Source of the DNA: Bradyrhizobium sp. Y36
Lineage (GTDB): Bacteria > Pseudomonadota > Alphaproteobacteria > Rhizobiales > Xanthobacteraceae
NCBI RefSeq assembly: GCF_002531575.1
Contig: NZ_NWTI01000011.1
Location: 124,001-188,000 of the forward strand
Direction of reading: 5' to 3'
DNA length: 64,000 bases
The position numbers were made by a program, and so were the translations under genes. Positions 53,773 to 64,000 of this stretch are shown one piece after another. A model generated the notes under the pieces. That model had not been told where the DNA came from and searched no databases. It was given only the letters and a program-made list of their open reading frames with translations. How positions within the stretch are numbered: the first letter of the stretch is position 1; each line of letters opens with the position of its first letter.

Positions 53773-54909
53773 ATGAGAAGCCCGTTCTATACCGCCGAGC
53801 ATGACGCCTTCCGCGAGGTGATGCGCCGCTTCGTCGAGAAGGAGATCACCCCGTTCGCCCATGAGTGGGACGAGGCCGGCGAATTCCCGCGCGTGCTCTA
53901 TCGCAAGGCGGCCGAGATCGGCCTGTTGGGACTGGGATTTCCCGAGGAATATGGCGGGATCGCCGCCGACCAGTTCATGAAGATCGTGGCCAGCCAGGAG
54001 CTGGCGCGGGCCGGCGCCGGCGGCGTCAGCGCCAGCCTGATGAGCCACACCATCGGCTCGCCGCCGATCGCGCGGGCCGCGCGCCCCGAGGTGAAGGCCC
54101 GCGTGCTGCCGCAGGTGTTGGCGGGCGACAAGATCTCCGCGCTCGCGATCACCGAGCCCGGCGGCGGCTCCGATGTCGCAAACCTCCGCACCCGGGCGCG
54201 GCGCGACGGGGATCACTACGTCGTGAGCGGCGAAAAGACCTTCATCACGTCAGGCGTCCGCGCCGATTATCTGACCGTTGCGGTGCGTACGGGCGGCGAG
54301 GGCGCCGGCGGTGTCAGCCTGCTCCTGATCGAAGGCGACACGCCCGGCCTGTCGCGGACAAAACTGAAGAAGATGGGCTGGTGGGCCTCCGACACCGCGA
54401 CGCTGCATTTCGACGAATGCCGCGTGCCGGCCGAAAACCTGATCGGCGAGGAGGGCCAGGGCTTCAAGATCATCATGCAGAACTTCAACAGCGAGCGCAT
54501 GGGCATGGCGGCGGGCTGCACCGGCTTCGCCCGGGTCTGCCTCGACGAGGCCATCGCCTATGCCAAGGAGCGCAAGACCTTTGGCAAGCCGCTCGCCCAG
54601 CACCAGGTCATCAGGCACAAGATCGTCGACATGGCGCAGAAGGTGGCGGCCTCGCAGGCGATGCTGGAGATGCTGGCCTGGCGCCTCGAGCAGGGCGAGA
54701 GCCCGGTCGCCGAGATCTGCATGATGAAGAATCAGGCGACGCAGACCATGGCGTTCTGTGCCTCGGAGGCCGTTCAGATCTTCGGTGGCGCCGGCTTCAT
54801 GCGCGGCATCAAGGCCGAGCGCATCTACCGCGAGGTCAAGGTCAACGCCATCGGCGGCGGCACCGAGGAGATCATGAAGGATCTGGCGTCGCGGCAGATG
54901 GGGTTGTGA
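53773..54909 (+). CDS. Acyl-CoA dehydrogenase (first of a pair)
   Basis: An FAD enzyme of 378 residues that forms the alpha-beta double bond of an acyl-CoA. Motifs: FPEEYGGIAADQFMK, LAITEPGGGSDVANLRTRARRDGDHYVV, SGEKTFITSG, MGWWASDTATLHFDECRVPAENLIGEEGQGF, ERMGMAAGCTGFARVCLDEAIAYAKERKTFGKPL, and the C-terminal VNAIGGGTEEIM. The last block has Gly where medium-chain enzymes have Glu, as in isovaleryl-CoA and long-chain-type enzymes, where the base lies in helix G. Second dehydrogenase gene follows 115 bases later in the same direction. Confidence 0.92.
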   Translation: MRSPFYTAEHDAFREVMRRFVEKEITPFAHEWDEAGEFPRVLYRKAAEIGLLGLGFPEEYGGIAADQFMKIVASQELARAGAGGVSASLMSHTIGSPPIARAARPEVKARVLPQVLAGDKISALAITEPGGGSDVANLRTRARRDGDHYVVSGEKTFITSGVRADYLTVAVRTGGEGAGGVSLLLIEGDTPGLSRTKLKKMGWWASDTATLHFDECRVPAENLIGEEGQGFKIIMQNFNSERMGMAAGCTGFARVCLDEAIAYAKERKTFGKPLAQHQVIRHKIVDMAQKVAASQAMLEMLAWRLEQGESPVAEICMMKNQATQTMAFCASEAVQIFGGAGFMRGIKAERIYREVKVNAIGGGTEEIMKDLASRQMGL

Positions 54910-54914
54910 CAATC

Positions 54915-55013
54915 GTCGTCCCGGGGCGCGCGAAGCGCGAACCCGGGACCTGGAGCTGAGTCCTGACATATCGAGATTCCGGGTTCGGCGCGGTGCGCCG
55001 CCCCGGAATGACG
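54915..55013. repeat. Dispersed palindromic repeat, family B, copy between acyl-CoA dehydrogenase genes
   Basis: CGTCGTCCCGGGGCGCGCGAAGCGCGAACCCGGGACC at the left and GATTCCGGGTTCGGCGCGGTGCGCCGCCCCGGAATGACG at the right. It lies almost wholly between the two acyl-CoA dehydrogenase genes, so the operon transcript carries a strong GC-rich double hairpin there. Confidence 0.8.
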
Positions 55014-55024
55014 AAGAGGAAAGA

Positions 55025-56187
<1,163 letters not shown>

Positions 56188-56188
<1 letters not shown>

Positions 56189-56844
56189 TGATCACGCTCT
56201 ATCATTGCGATGCCGCACGCTCGTTCCGTCCACTCTGGATGCTGGAGGAGATGGGGCTGCCCTATGAGCTGAAGATGCTGCCGTTCCCGCCGCGGGTCTT
56301 CGCCAAGGAATATCTGGCGATCAATCCGCTCGGCACGATTCCCTTCATGGTCGACGGCGAGACGAAGATGACGGAGTCCTCCGGCATCTGCCATTACCTC
56401 GGCACGAGATATGCTCCGACGCCCTTGATGGTGGACGTCGCGGACCCCGCCTACGGCGCGTTCCTGAACTGGATGTATTTCAGCGACGCCACGTTAACCT
56501 TTCCGCAGACGCTGGTGCTCAGATACACCCAGCTCGAGCCGGAGGAGCGGCGCAATCCGCAGGTCGCGGGCGACTACGCAAAATGGTTCTTGGGCCGCCT
56601 GCGCGCCGTCGAGGCAGCCACCGCAAATGCTGAAACCTTGTGCGCCGGTCGGTTCACCGCCGCCGACATTGTCATCGGCTACGCACTTCGGCTGGCCGAG
56701 AATATCGGCCTCGCCAAGGATTTCGGGCCAAATGTCGCAGCCTATTGGGGGCGCTTGCAGCAGCGCGACGGGTTCAAGCGCGCCGTTGCTGCGGAGCAGA
56801 AGGCCGGCGCCGAGCAGAATGTTGCGCCGCGTGTGAGGGCGTAA
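56188..56844 (+). CDS. Glutathione S-transferase
   Basis: A cytoplasmic GST-fold protein of 218 residues. The thioredoxin-like N-terminus starts MITLYHCDAARSFRPLWMLEEMGLPYEL with Ser as the likely catalytic residue (in AARSFR) and the cis-Pro/ESS motif INPLGTIPFMVDGETKMTESSG; the C-terminal helical domain has RFTAADIVIGYALRLAENIG. The ATG overlaps the stop of the upstream dehydrogenase gene, so translation is coupled, and the enzyme is likely part of the same pathway (perhaps isomerisation or detoxification of an activated intermediate). Confidence 0.9.
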
Positions 56845-56852
56845 GGGATGCT

Positions 56853-56966
56853 GTCATTCCGGTAGCGCGCAATAATGCGCCCCCGGAAGCTCGAAGTTGT
56901 CGCGCGAGGTTCCGGGCCGCCCTTCGGTTGTCCCGGAACGGCGCTTTTTTGCGCGTCCATGACAGC
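56853..56966. repeat. Dispersed palindromic repeat, family B variant
   Basis: GCTGTCAT (56850-56857) and ATGACAGC (56959-56966) are perfect inverted ends; within lie ATTCCGGTAGCGCGCAATAATGCGC, CCGGGCCGCCCTTCGGTTGTCCCGG and GCGCTTTTTTGCGC. It fills the gap between the GST and AraC-type regulator genes. Confidence 0.75.
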
Positions 56967-57050
56967 GCTATCCCGTCGTGACAGCGCCCAAATTTCCGCT
57001 AAGGTGACCTCCGTCCGCAGCGGCCAGAGAGCCGCGCGAGGAGGAGCCCA

Positions 57051-57851
57051 ATGGAATATAACGGTCGCGAATCCGACCATCTGATGCTGATCACACCGGA
57101 GCGGGTGTTTTATGCGGGCCTGCTCGGTCGCCCCCGTAAGCGGACCCCGGGCTGTTGCCATGTCTATGTGGCGGTGAAGGGCAATCTGCACCTGACCATC
57201 GACGACGTCCTCGCCACCGGCGAGCTGTTCGTCACCCTGCCGAACCAGCGGCATTCCATTGCCAGCGACTATCGCACCGCGATCAGCGTGACGCTCGAGC
57301 CCGAGAGCATGCCGGATGGCGTGATCGAGGCCCTGGCCGCACGGCTGACCGGGCCCGATCAGGCCGTCTACGCCCGAAAAGTCCTCGCCGCTTACACATT
57401 GCTGCGCCAGCGCCGTTACGGCGACATCACCACCGCCGAGTTCGACGAGATGTGCTTCGGCGAGGCGCTGCCGCGCCGCGTGCTCGATCCGCGCGTGATG
57501 CGCGCGGTTGCGCGCATCGGGCGTTTCTCCGGCGAGCCGGTGACGGCCGACACCTGCGCGGCCGAAGCCGGGCTCTCGGCCTCGCGCTTCCTGCATCTGT
57601 TCAAGGAGGAGACCGGCATCTCGTTCCGCTCCTTCCGCGCCTGGAAGCGTGCGCGGCATCTGCTGCACTTCGCCAACCAGGATCTCAACCTCGCCCATCT
57701 CGCACAGGACATCGGCTATCCCGACTCCACCCATTTCAGTCACTCGATCCGCCGTTTCTACGGGTTGAAGCCGCGCGCGATCTTCGTCGGCTCGCGGGAT
57801 CTTGCGATCTATCGCAGCACCGAGACGGTACGATTGGCGGAAGCGAGTTAA
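57051..57851 (+). CDS. AraC-family transcriptional regulator
   Basis: A 266-residue regulator. The N-terminal 130 residues are a cupin-like sensor (VYVAVKGNLHLTIDDVLATGELFVTLPNQRHSI). The C-terminal 100 residues are the double helix-turn-helix of AraC proteins: DTCAAEAGLSASRFLHLFKE, GISFRSFRAWKRARHLLHFA, LAHLAQDIGYPDSTHFSHSI and RRFYGLKPRAIF. ATG at 57051 has GAGGAGGAGCCCA upstream. It lies inside the catabolic gene block, downstream of the GST gene and upstream of the BKACE gene, and is the natural candidate for regulating it. Confidence 0.91.
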   Translation: MEYNGRESDHLMLITPERVFYAGLLGRPRKRTPGCCHVYVAVKGNLHLTIDDVLATGELFVTLPNQRHSIASDYRTAISVTLEPESMPDGVIEALAARLTGPDQAVYARKVLAAYTLLRQRRYGDITTAEFDEMCFGEALPRRVLDPRVMRAVARIGRFSGEPVTADTCAAEAGLSASRFLHLFKEETGISFRSFRAWKRARHLLHFANQDLNLAHLAQDIGYPDSTHFSHSIRRFYGLKPRAIFVGSRDLAIYRSTETVRLAEAS

Positions 57852-57861
57852 CGCTGCTCCC

Positions 57862-57984
57862 GTAGGGTGGGCAAAGGCGCTCTTGCGCCGTGCCCACCAC
57901 CTTTCGGAAATTGGCAAAGACGTGGGCACGCTTCCGCCTCCGCTCTTCGAGCTACGGCGGACAAGTCGCTTTGCCCACCCTACG
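57862..57984. repeat. Dispersed palindromic repeat, family A, copy 3
   Basis: CGTAGGGTGGGC (57862-57873) and GCCCACCCTACG (57973-57984) are perfect 12-base inverted ends, identical to copy 1. The inner GTGCCCAC...GTGGGCACG pair is also kept. It is longer than the other copies because of about 30 extra bases (CCTCCGCTCTTCGAGCTACGG) near the right end. Confidence 0.85.
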
Positions 57985-58083
57985 AATTCCTGCCCATTTT
58001 TCAGCTTCTCCGCGCAAGAAGCCGCATGCCCTGCATCACATGATCGCGTTCGTTGAATTCTCAACGTGCGAGACATTTTTGGC

Positions 58084-58950
58084 ATGAGCGACAAGGCCGT
58101 CATCACCTGCGCGCTGAACGGCGTGCTCACCGACCCCAAGCAGCACAACGTGCCCGTGACGCCCGAGCAAATGGCGCGCGAGGCCAAGTCTGCGTTCGAT
58201 GCCGGTGCGTCCGTCATGCACATCCATCTGCGCCAGCAGGCGCCGGGCAAGGGGCATCTGCCGTCCTGGGAGGTCGCGGTCAGCAAGGAGATTCAGCAGG
58301 CGATCCGCGAGGCCTGCCCCGGCGTCATCATCAACCACACCTCCGGCGTGTCAGGGCCGAACTATTCCGGCGCGCTCGACTGCATTCGCGAAACGAAGCC
58401 GGAGATCGCGGCCTGCAACGCCGGCTCGCTGAATTACCTGAAGGTCAAGGCCGACAACACCTGGGCCTGGCCGCCGATGATGTTCGACAACGCCGTCGAG
58501 AAGGTGAAGGACTATCTCGACGTCATGAACGCCGTCGGTACCATTCCGGAGTTCGAGTGCTTCGACGTCGGCATCGTCCGCTGCGTCGGCATGTACCACC
58601 AGGTCGGGATGTACAAAGGACCCCTCGAATACAATTTCGTCATGGGCGTCGCCTCCGGCATGCCCGCTGATCCTGAATTGCTGCCGATCCTGATCAAGCT
58701 GAAACGGCCGGAAGCGCAGTTTCAGGTCACCGCCATCGGCCGCGAAGAGATCTGGCCACTGCACCAGCGCTGCGCCGAGCTCGGCGGCCATCTGCGCACC
58801 GGCCTCGAAGACGCCTTCTATCTCGCCGATGGCAAGAAGGTGACGTCGAACGGCCAGCTGATCGAGGCCATCGCCGCCTGCGCGCGCCGTGCCGGTCGCG
58901 AGATCGCGAGCCCCGCCGAAGCGCGGAAGATCTTTGGGACGAATCGCTAG
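58084..58950 (+). CDS. BKACE family enzyme (3-keto acid cleavage enzyme)
   Basis: A zinc enzyme of the DUF849 family, which condenses a beta-keto acid with acetyl-CoA and splits it to acetoacetate and a new acyl-CoA. Numbered from the ATG at 58084, His46 and His48 (in VMHIHLRQ) match the zinc histidines of the lysine-fermentation enzyme Kce; the conserved Glu in RTGLEDAFYL (242) is also present. Other blocks: INHTSGVSGPNYSGALD, EIAACNAGSLNYLKVKA, VMGVASGMPADPELL. 288 residues, normal. A GTG at 58066 would add six residues. Substrate specificity is not deducible; the surrounding ligase, dehydrogenases and carboxylase suggest a place in the same pathway. Confidence 0.87.
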   Translation: MSDKAVITCALNGVLTDPKQHNVPVTPEQMAREAKSAFDAGASVMHIHLRQQAPGKGHLPSWEVAVSKEIQQAIREACPGVIINHTSGVSGPNYSGALDCIRETKPEIAACNAGSLNYLKVKADNTWAWPPMMFDNAVEKVKDYLDVMNAVGTIPEFECFDVGIVRCVGMYHQVGMYKGPLEYNFVMGVASGMPADPELLPILIKLKRPEAQFQVTAIGREEIWPLHQRCAELGGHLRTGLEDAFYLADGKKVTSNGQLIEAIAACARRAGREIASPAEARKIFGTNR

Positions 58951-58959
58951 TCACATCCT

Positions 58960-59040
58960 GTCATTCCGGGGCACGCGAAGCGTGAACCCGGAATCTCGAG
59001 GTTCCGGGTTCGATGCTGTCGCATCGCCCCGGAACGACGG
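58960..59040. repeat. Dispersed palindromic repeat, family B, short copy
   Basis: GTCATTCCGGGGCACGCGAAGCGTGAACCCGGAATCTCGAGGTTCCGGGTTCGATGCTGTCGCATCGCCCCGGAACGACGG. The copy ends six bases before the TTG of the carboxylase gene and supplies its ribosome binding region (GACGGAG). Confidence 0.8.
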
Positions 59041-59046
59041 AGCAAG

Positions 59047-60665
59047 TTGAACGTGTCCATTCTCGAAAACACCATCTCCCCCGGCAGTGCCGCCTACCAC
59101 GCCAACCGCGACGGCATGCTCGGCTTGATCGACCGCATGCGCGCGCTGGAAGAGCGCACGCGGGCGGCGTCGGCGGCGGCAAAGGACCGCTTCCACAAGC
59201 GCGGCCAGCTGCTGCCGCGCGAGCGCGTGGCGCTGGTGCTCGATCCCGGTGCGCCCTTCATCGAGCTGTCGACGCTCGCCGGCTACATGTTCGACGTGCC
59301 GGACGCGAACAAGAGCGTGCCGGGCGGCGGCGTCATCGCCGGCATCGGCTTCGTCTCGGGCATCCGCTGCATGGTCAGCGCCAATGACGCCGGCATCGAT
59401 GCCGGCGCGCTGCAGCCTTTCGGCCTCGACAAGACGCTGCGGGTGCAGGAGCTGGCGCTCGAGAACAAGCTGCCTTACGTCCAACTGGTCGAGAGCGCCG
59501 GCGCCAATCTGTTGCGCTACCGCGTCGAGGACTTTGTCCGCGGCGGCAACATTTTTCGCAATCTGGCGCGACTCTCGGCGGCCGGACTTCCCGTCGTCAC
59601 CGTCACGCATGGCTCGTCCACTGCGGGCGGTGCCTACCAGACCGGCCTGTCCGACTACATCGTCATGGTGCGCGGCCGTACCCGCGCCTTCCTTGCCGGG
59701 CCGCCGCTACTGAAGGCCGCGACCGGCGAGATCGCGACCGAGGAGGAGCTCGGCGGCGCCGAGATGCACACGCAGGTTTCGGGCCTCGGCGACTATCTCG
59801 CCGAGGACGATCGCGACGCCTTGCGCATCGCCCGCGAGATCATGGCGGCGATGCAATGGGAGCGGCCGGGTCGGGTGGCGCCGGAATTCAAGCCGCCACG
59901 CTACGAGCAGGACGAACTGCTCGGCATCATGCCGATGGACCACAAACGCCCGGTCGACATGAAGCAGGTGATCGCGCGCATCGTCGATGATTCCGATTTC
60001 ACCGAGATGGCGCCGAATTACGGCCCGGCCACCGTCTGCGGCCATGCCCGCATCGAGGGCCAGGCCATCGGCATCATCACCAACAACGGGCCGCTCGACC
60101 CCGCCGGCGCCAACAAGGCGACGCATTTCATCCAGGCCTGCTGCCAGACCCGCACGCCGATCCTCTATCTCAACAACACCACGGGCTACATGGTCGGCAA
60201 GGCCTATGAGGAAGCCGGCATGATCAAGCACGGTTCCAAGATGATCCAGGCGGTGACCTCGGCAACGGTGCCGCAGATCACCATCTATTGCGGCGCCTCG
60301 TTCGGCGCCGGCAATTACGGCATGTGCGGCCGCGGCTTCCATCCGCGCTTCTGCTTCTCATGGCCGAACGCCAAGACCGCGGTGATGGGCGGCGAGCAGG
60401 CGGCCGAGACCATGGCCATCGTCACCGAGGCCGCCGCCGCCCGTCGCGGCAAGCCGATCGAGAAGGACAAGCTGGACGCCATGAAGGCGCAGATCATCGG
60501 CGTGTTCGATGGGCAGATGGATGTGTTCTCGACCAGCGCGCGCGTGCTCGACGATGGTGTGATCGATCCACGCGACACCCGCGCGGTGCTGTCCGAGGTG
60601 CTCGCAATCTGCCGCGAGGGCGATGCGCGCACACCTCAGCGCATGCAGTTTTCGGTGGCCCGCCC

Positions 60666-60669
<4 letters not shown>
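59047..60669 (+). CDS. Acyl-CoA carboxylase, carboxyltransferase (beta) subunit
   Basis: The carboxyltransferase half of a biotin-dependent acyl-CoA carboxylase, 540 residues, of the propionyl/methylcrotonyl/geranyl-CoA type. Motifs: the N-terminal crotonase-like domain with RFHKRGQLLPRERVALVLDPG, GIGFVSGIRCMVSANDAGI and HGSSTAGGAYQTGLSDYIVMVRGRTRAFLAGP, and the C-terminal domain with ITNNGPLDPAGANKATHFIQ, TTGYMVGKAYEEAGMIKHGSKMI, GASFGAGNYGMCGRGFHPRF and WPNAKTAVMGGEQAAETM. TTG at 59047 follows CGGAG; GTG at 59053 is an alternative. The stop overlaps the start of the alpha subunit gene. Confidence 0.91.
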
Positions 60670-62654
<1,985 letters not shown>

Positions 62655-62658
62655 GCGG

Positions 62659-63072
62659 CTACGAACACTTCCTGAAATAGCGGTAGATGTCAGGCGCCCG
62701 CATCCAGATGAAGTCCTGGGTGAGGCCGCCATGGGCATTGATCCAGGAGGTGATGTCCGCCGAATAGGCACGGCGCAGCGTCGTCGTGGCGTCAGCCCGG
62801 TGCGCCAGATGGAAACCGAAACTCGCCTCCGGGGTGACGCAGATCCGGCTGCGGGGAATGCGGCCCAGCAGAACGGTGCAGGCGGACTGGCAGGAGCCGA
62901 CGATGCGGACGTTCACGCCCTGACGCGCGAGTTCGGTCCAGCGCGCATTGTAGGCCGCGACCGATCCACCGTGATTGTCGGAGACGTCGATCGTCTCCGC
63001 GCGGGCGGCGGTGCAACTGGCTGACATGAAAAGGAGGCCAACCAGGCCGGTCAGGAATTTGGATAGAGGCAT
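62659..63072 (-). CDS. Small secreted protein with SAC motif (ClpP/crotonase-like fold, COG3904-type)
   Basis: A 137-residue protein with a signal peptide (MPLSKFLTGLVGLLFMSASC, cleavage near ARA). The mature part has VRIVGSCQSACTVLLGRIP followed by ICVTPEASFGFHLAH, the pattern seen in periplasmic ClpP-like proteins, in which SxSAC and a later GFH are conserved. If the Ser in SAC and the His were catalytic, it would be a small hydrolase, but this is inference. Its stop is only 4 bases from the end of the convergent carboxylase gene. Start: ATG 63072; ATG 63084 is possible. Confidence 0.7.
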   Translation of the reverse strand: MPLSKFLTGLVGLLFMSASCTAARAETIDVSDNHGGSVAAYNARWTELARQGVNVRIVGSCQSACTVLLGRIPRSRICVTPEASFGFHLAHRADATTTLRRAYSADITSWINAHGGLTQDFIWMRAPDIYRYFRKCS

Positions 63073-63260
63073 CACCGGATCCATCCGTTGAAGAGCGCGT
63101 CGATCATGGCACAGCAAGCCTGACACCAAATGGATCGATCGCGTGTGTGCGAACTCACAAGCAGATCTTTCCGCCGAGCCTCCGCTTCCCGCAAAGGGGC
63201 CGGAATTCCCAATAATTTCAATTGGATTCGTGCCTCAGAGAGCGGTCGGTCAAAATCGAT

Positions 63261-63277
63261 ATTGAACAACGTTCAAT
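63261..63277. promoter_or_regulatory. Palindromic operator 1, ATTGAAC-N3-GTTCAAT
   Basis: A perfect seven-base inverted repeat with a three-base spacer (ATTGAAC-AAC-GTTCAAT), typical of TetR-family operators. It is 45 bases before the ATG of the downstream gene and its centre is 31 bases from that of the second site. Confidence 0.8.
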
Positions 63278-63291
63278 ATCTGGCTATAGAT

Positions 63292-63308
63292 ATTGAACAA
63301 TGTTCAAT
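63292..63308. promoter_or_regulatory. Palindromic operator 2, ATTGAAC-N3-GTTCAAT
   Basis: ATTGAAC-AAT-GTTCAAT, identical in the arms to operator 1 and 14 bases before the ATG at 63322. A repressor bound here would block initiation. Two sites on the same DNA face suggest cooperative binding of two dimers. Confidence 0.8.
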
Positions 63309-63321
63309 TTGGGAGCCTTCC

Positions 63322-64000
63322 ATGCGCGCCGATGACCCCGCCGAAGCGAATGCCGCCACGCTTCCCTCCATCACGCGCCGGCTCCCGGTCGGCACGCTGG
63401 CCGCCCGTGAAAAATATCTGATCGGCGGCCTCGTCGTCCTGGCACTGGCGGCGCTCCTGGCACCCCCGCTGCCCGCCGCCGCCTGGCACATCCCGCACTT
63501 CGTCGATGGCCGCGCCTGGCTCGGCGTGCCCAACGCCGGCGACGTCTTGAGCAATCTCGCCTTCCTCGCGATGGGCGTCTGGGGCTCGGAGCGGCTGCGC
63601 GGCCGCGTTGACGCGCCCGTCGGGGCAAGCTGGTTCTTCGTGGGGCTGATCCTCACCTGCCTGGGCTCAGGCTTCTATCATCTCGACCCCGACGTGCCGC
63701 AGCGGCTCATCGCCGATCGTCTGGGCATGGCCGTGGCGTTCGCAGGATTCCTGGGCATCGCGGCCAGCGAGCGCATCAGCCTGCGCGCAGGCGAGGCGGT
63801 GCTGGTGCTGATGATGATCGCGGGCCTGTTGGCTGCCTGGGTGGCCCGCGACAATCTCACGCCGTGGGTGGCCGTGCAGTTTGGTGGCATGGCGCTCGCC
63901 ATGGGCCTGGCGTTGACGCCTCCCCGGCTCGATGCGCTCGGCCTGCCGCTCCGCGGCGTGATTGTCTTCTACGTGCTGGCCAAGCTCTTCGAGCTGGGTG
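63322..64000 (+). CDS. Ceramidase-like integral membrane protein, 3' end outside window
   Basis: The frame is open from the ATG at 63322 to the window end, 226 residues so far. After a charged N-terminus (about 30 residues) come about six hydrophobic segments. The second block GVPNAGDVLSNLAFLAMGVWG and the third LTCLGSGFYHLDPDVPQRLIADRLGMAVAF show a SN and the G-S-x-x-Y-H-x-x-P-D...DRLxM pattern of the alkaline ceramidase/PAQR-like superfamily, in which the His and Asp residues bind a metal. The enzymatic role is inferred from the pattern only. The gene is preceded by two palindromic operators, so it is probably under a TetR-type repressor; no repressor gene is in the window. Confidence 0.75.
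   Translation, partial: MRADDPAEANAATLPSITRRLPVGTLAAREKYLIGGLVVLALAALLAPPLPAAAWHIPHFVDGRAWLGVPNAGDVLSNLAFLAMGVWGSERLRGRVDAPVGASWFFVGLILTCLGSGFYHLDPDVPQRLIADRLGMAVAFAGFLGIAASERISLRAGEAVLVLMMIAGLLAAWVARDNLTPWVAVQFGGMALAMGLALTPPRLDALGLPLRGVIVFYVLAKLFELG

Overview
The window is chromosomal DNA from a GC-rich alphaproteobacterium, almost certainly a Bradyrhizobium or a very close relative. The main reasons are the exact gene order and residues of the B. japonicum-type amino acid:[carrier protein] ligase locus (14322-17207), the mtgA-rpmF pair, the tct-type and Liv-type transporters, the long PAS-GGDEF-EAL regulators, and dispersed palindromic repeats typical of this genus. I see no rRNA, tRNA, CRISPR array, insertion sequence, nod/nif gene or phage gene.

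Layout. 1-4970 is housekeeping: the tail of a caspase-family protein, a DUF1345 membrane protein, a polyprenyl diphosphate synthase (ispA), mtgA (TTG start), rpmF and two small conserved proteins. 5069-13148 holds a GGDEF-EAL protein with a degenerate cyclase site, a tctCBA-type carboxylate transporter and a four-PAS GGDEF-EAL protein. 13351-17207 is the aminoacyl carrier protein locus: GNAT-like protein, aminoacyl-tRNA-synthetase-like ligase, acyl-CoA-dehydrogenase-like flavoprotein and a divergent carrier protein. 17320-22533 holds mtnP-mtnA, a HAD hydrolase, a secreted trypsin-like protease and a Baeyer-Villiger-type monooxygenase.

22774-35035 is one functional unit for short-chain amides or urea. 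An unusual sensor kinase made of an NCS1 permease, a Cys-rich knuckle, a histidine kinase and a receiver overlaps a LuxR-type response regulator gene. Both are divergent from a Urt/Fmd-type ABC transporter (five genes) followed by formamidase (fmdA), fmdB and aliphatic amidase (amiE). No urease gene is present. The natural reading is that the permease-like sensor perceives the amide, the regulator switches on the divergent operon, the transporter imports the substrate and the two amidases release ammonium.

35222-50132 is a cell-surface region: an autotransporter, an MCE/MlaD-like protein, an ADP-forming acyl-CoA synthetase, three glycosyltransferase-like proteins, and a two-gene sortase/substrate cassette (LPKTA signal) with a divergent XRE-family regulator. 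50084-50650 holds a probable gene remnant and a strong terminator.

50651-62654 is an acyl-CoA catabolic block: Liv-type binding protein, AMP-forming acyl-CoA ligase, two acyl-CoA dehydrogenases, GST, AraC-type regulator, a BKACE-family enzyme and a two-subunit biotin-dependent acyl-CoA carboxylase. The end holds a small secreted SAC-motif protein and a membrane protein, cut by the window edge, preceded by two perfect ATTGAAC-N3-GTTCAAT operators. At least three families of dispersed palindromic repeats sit between genes.
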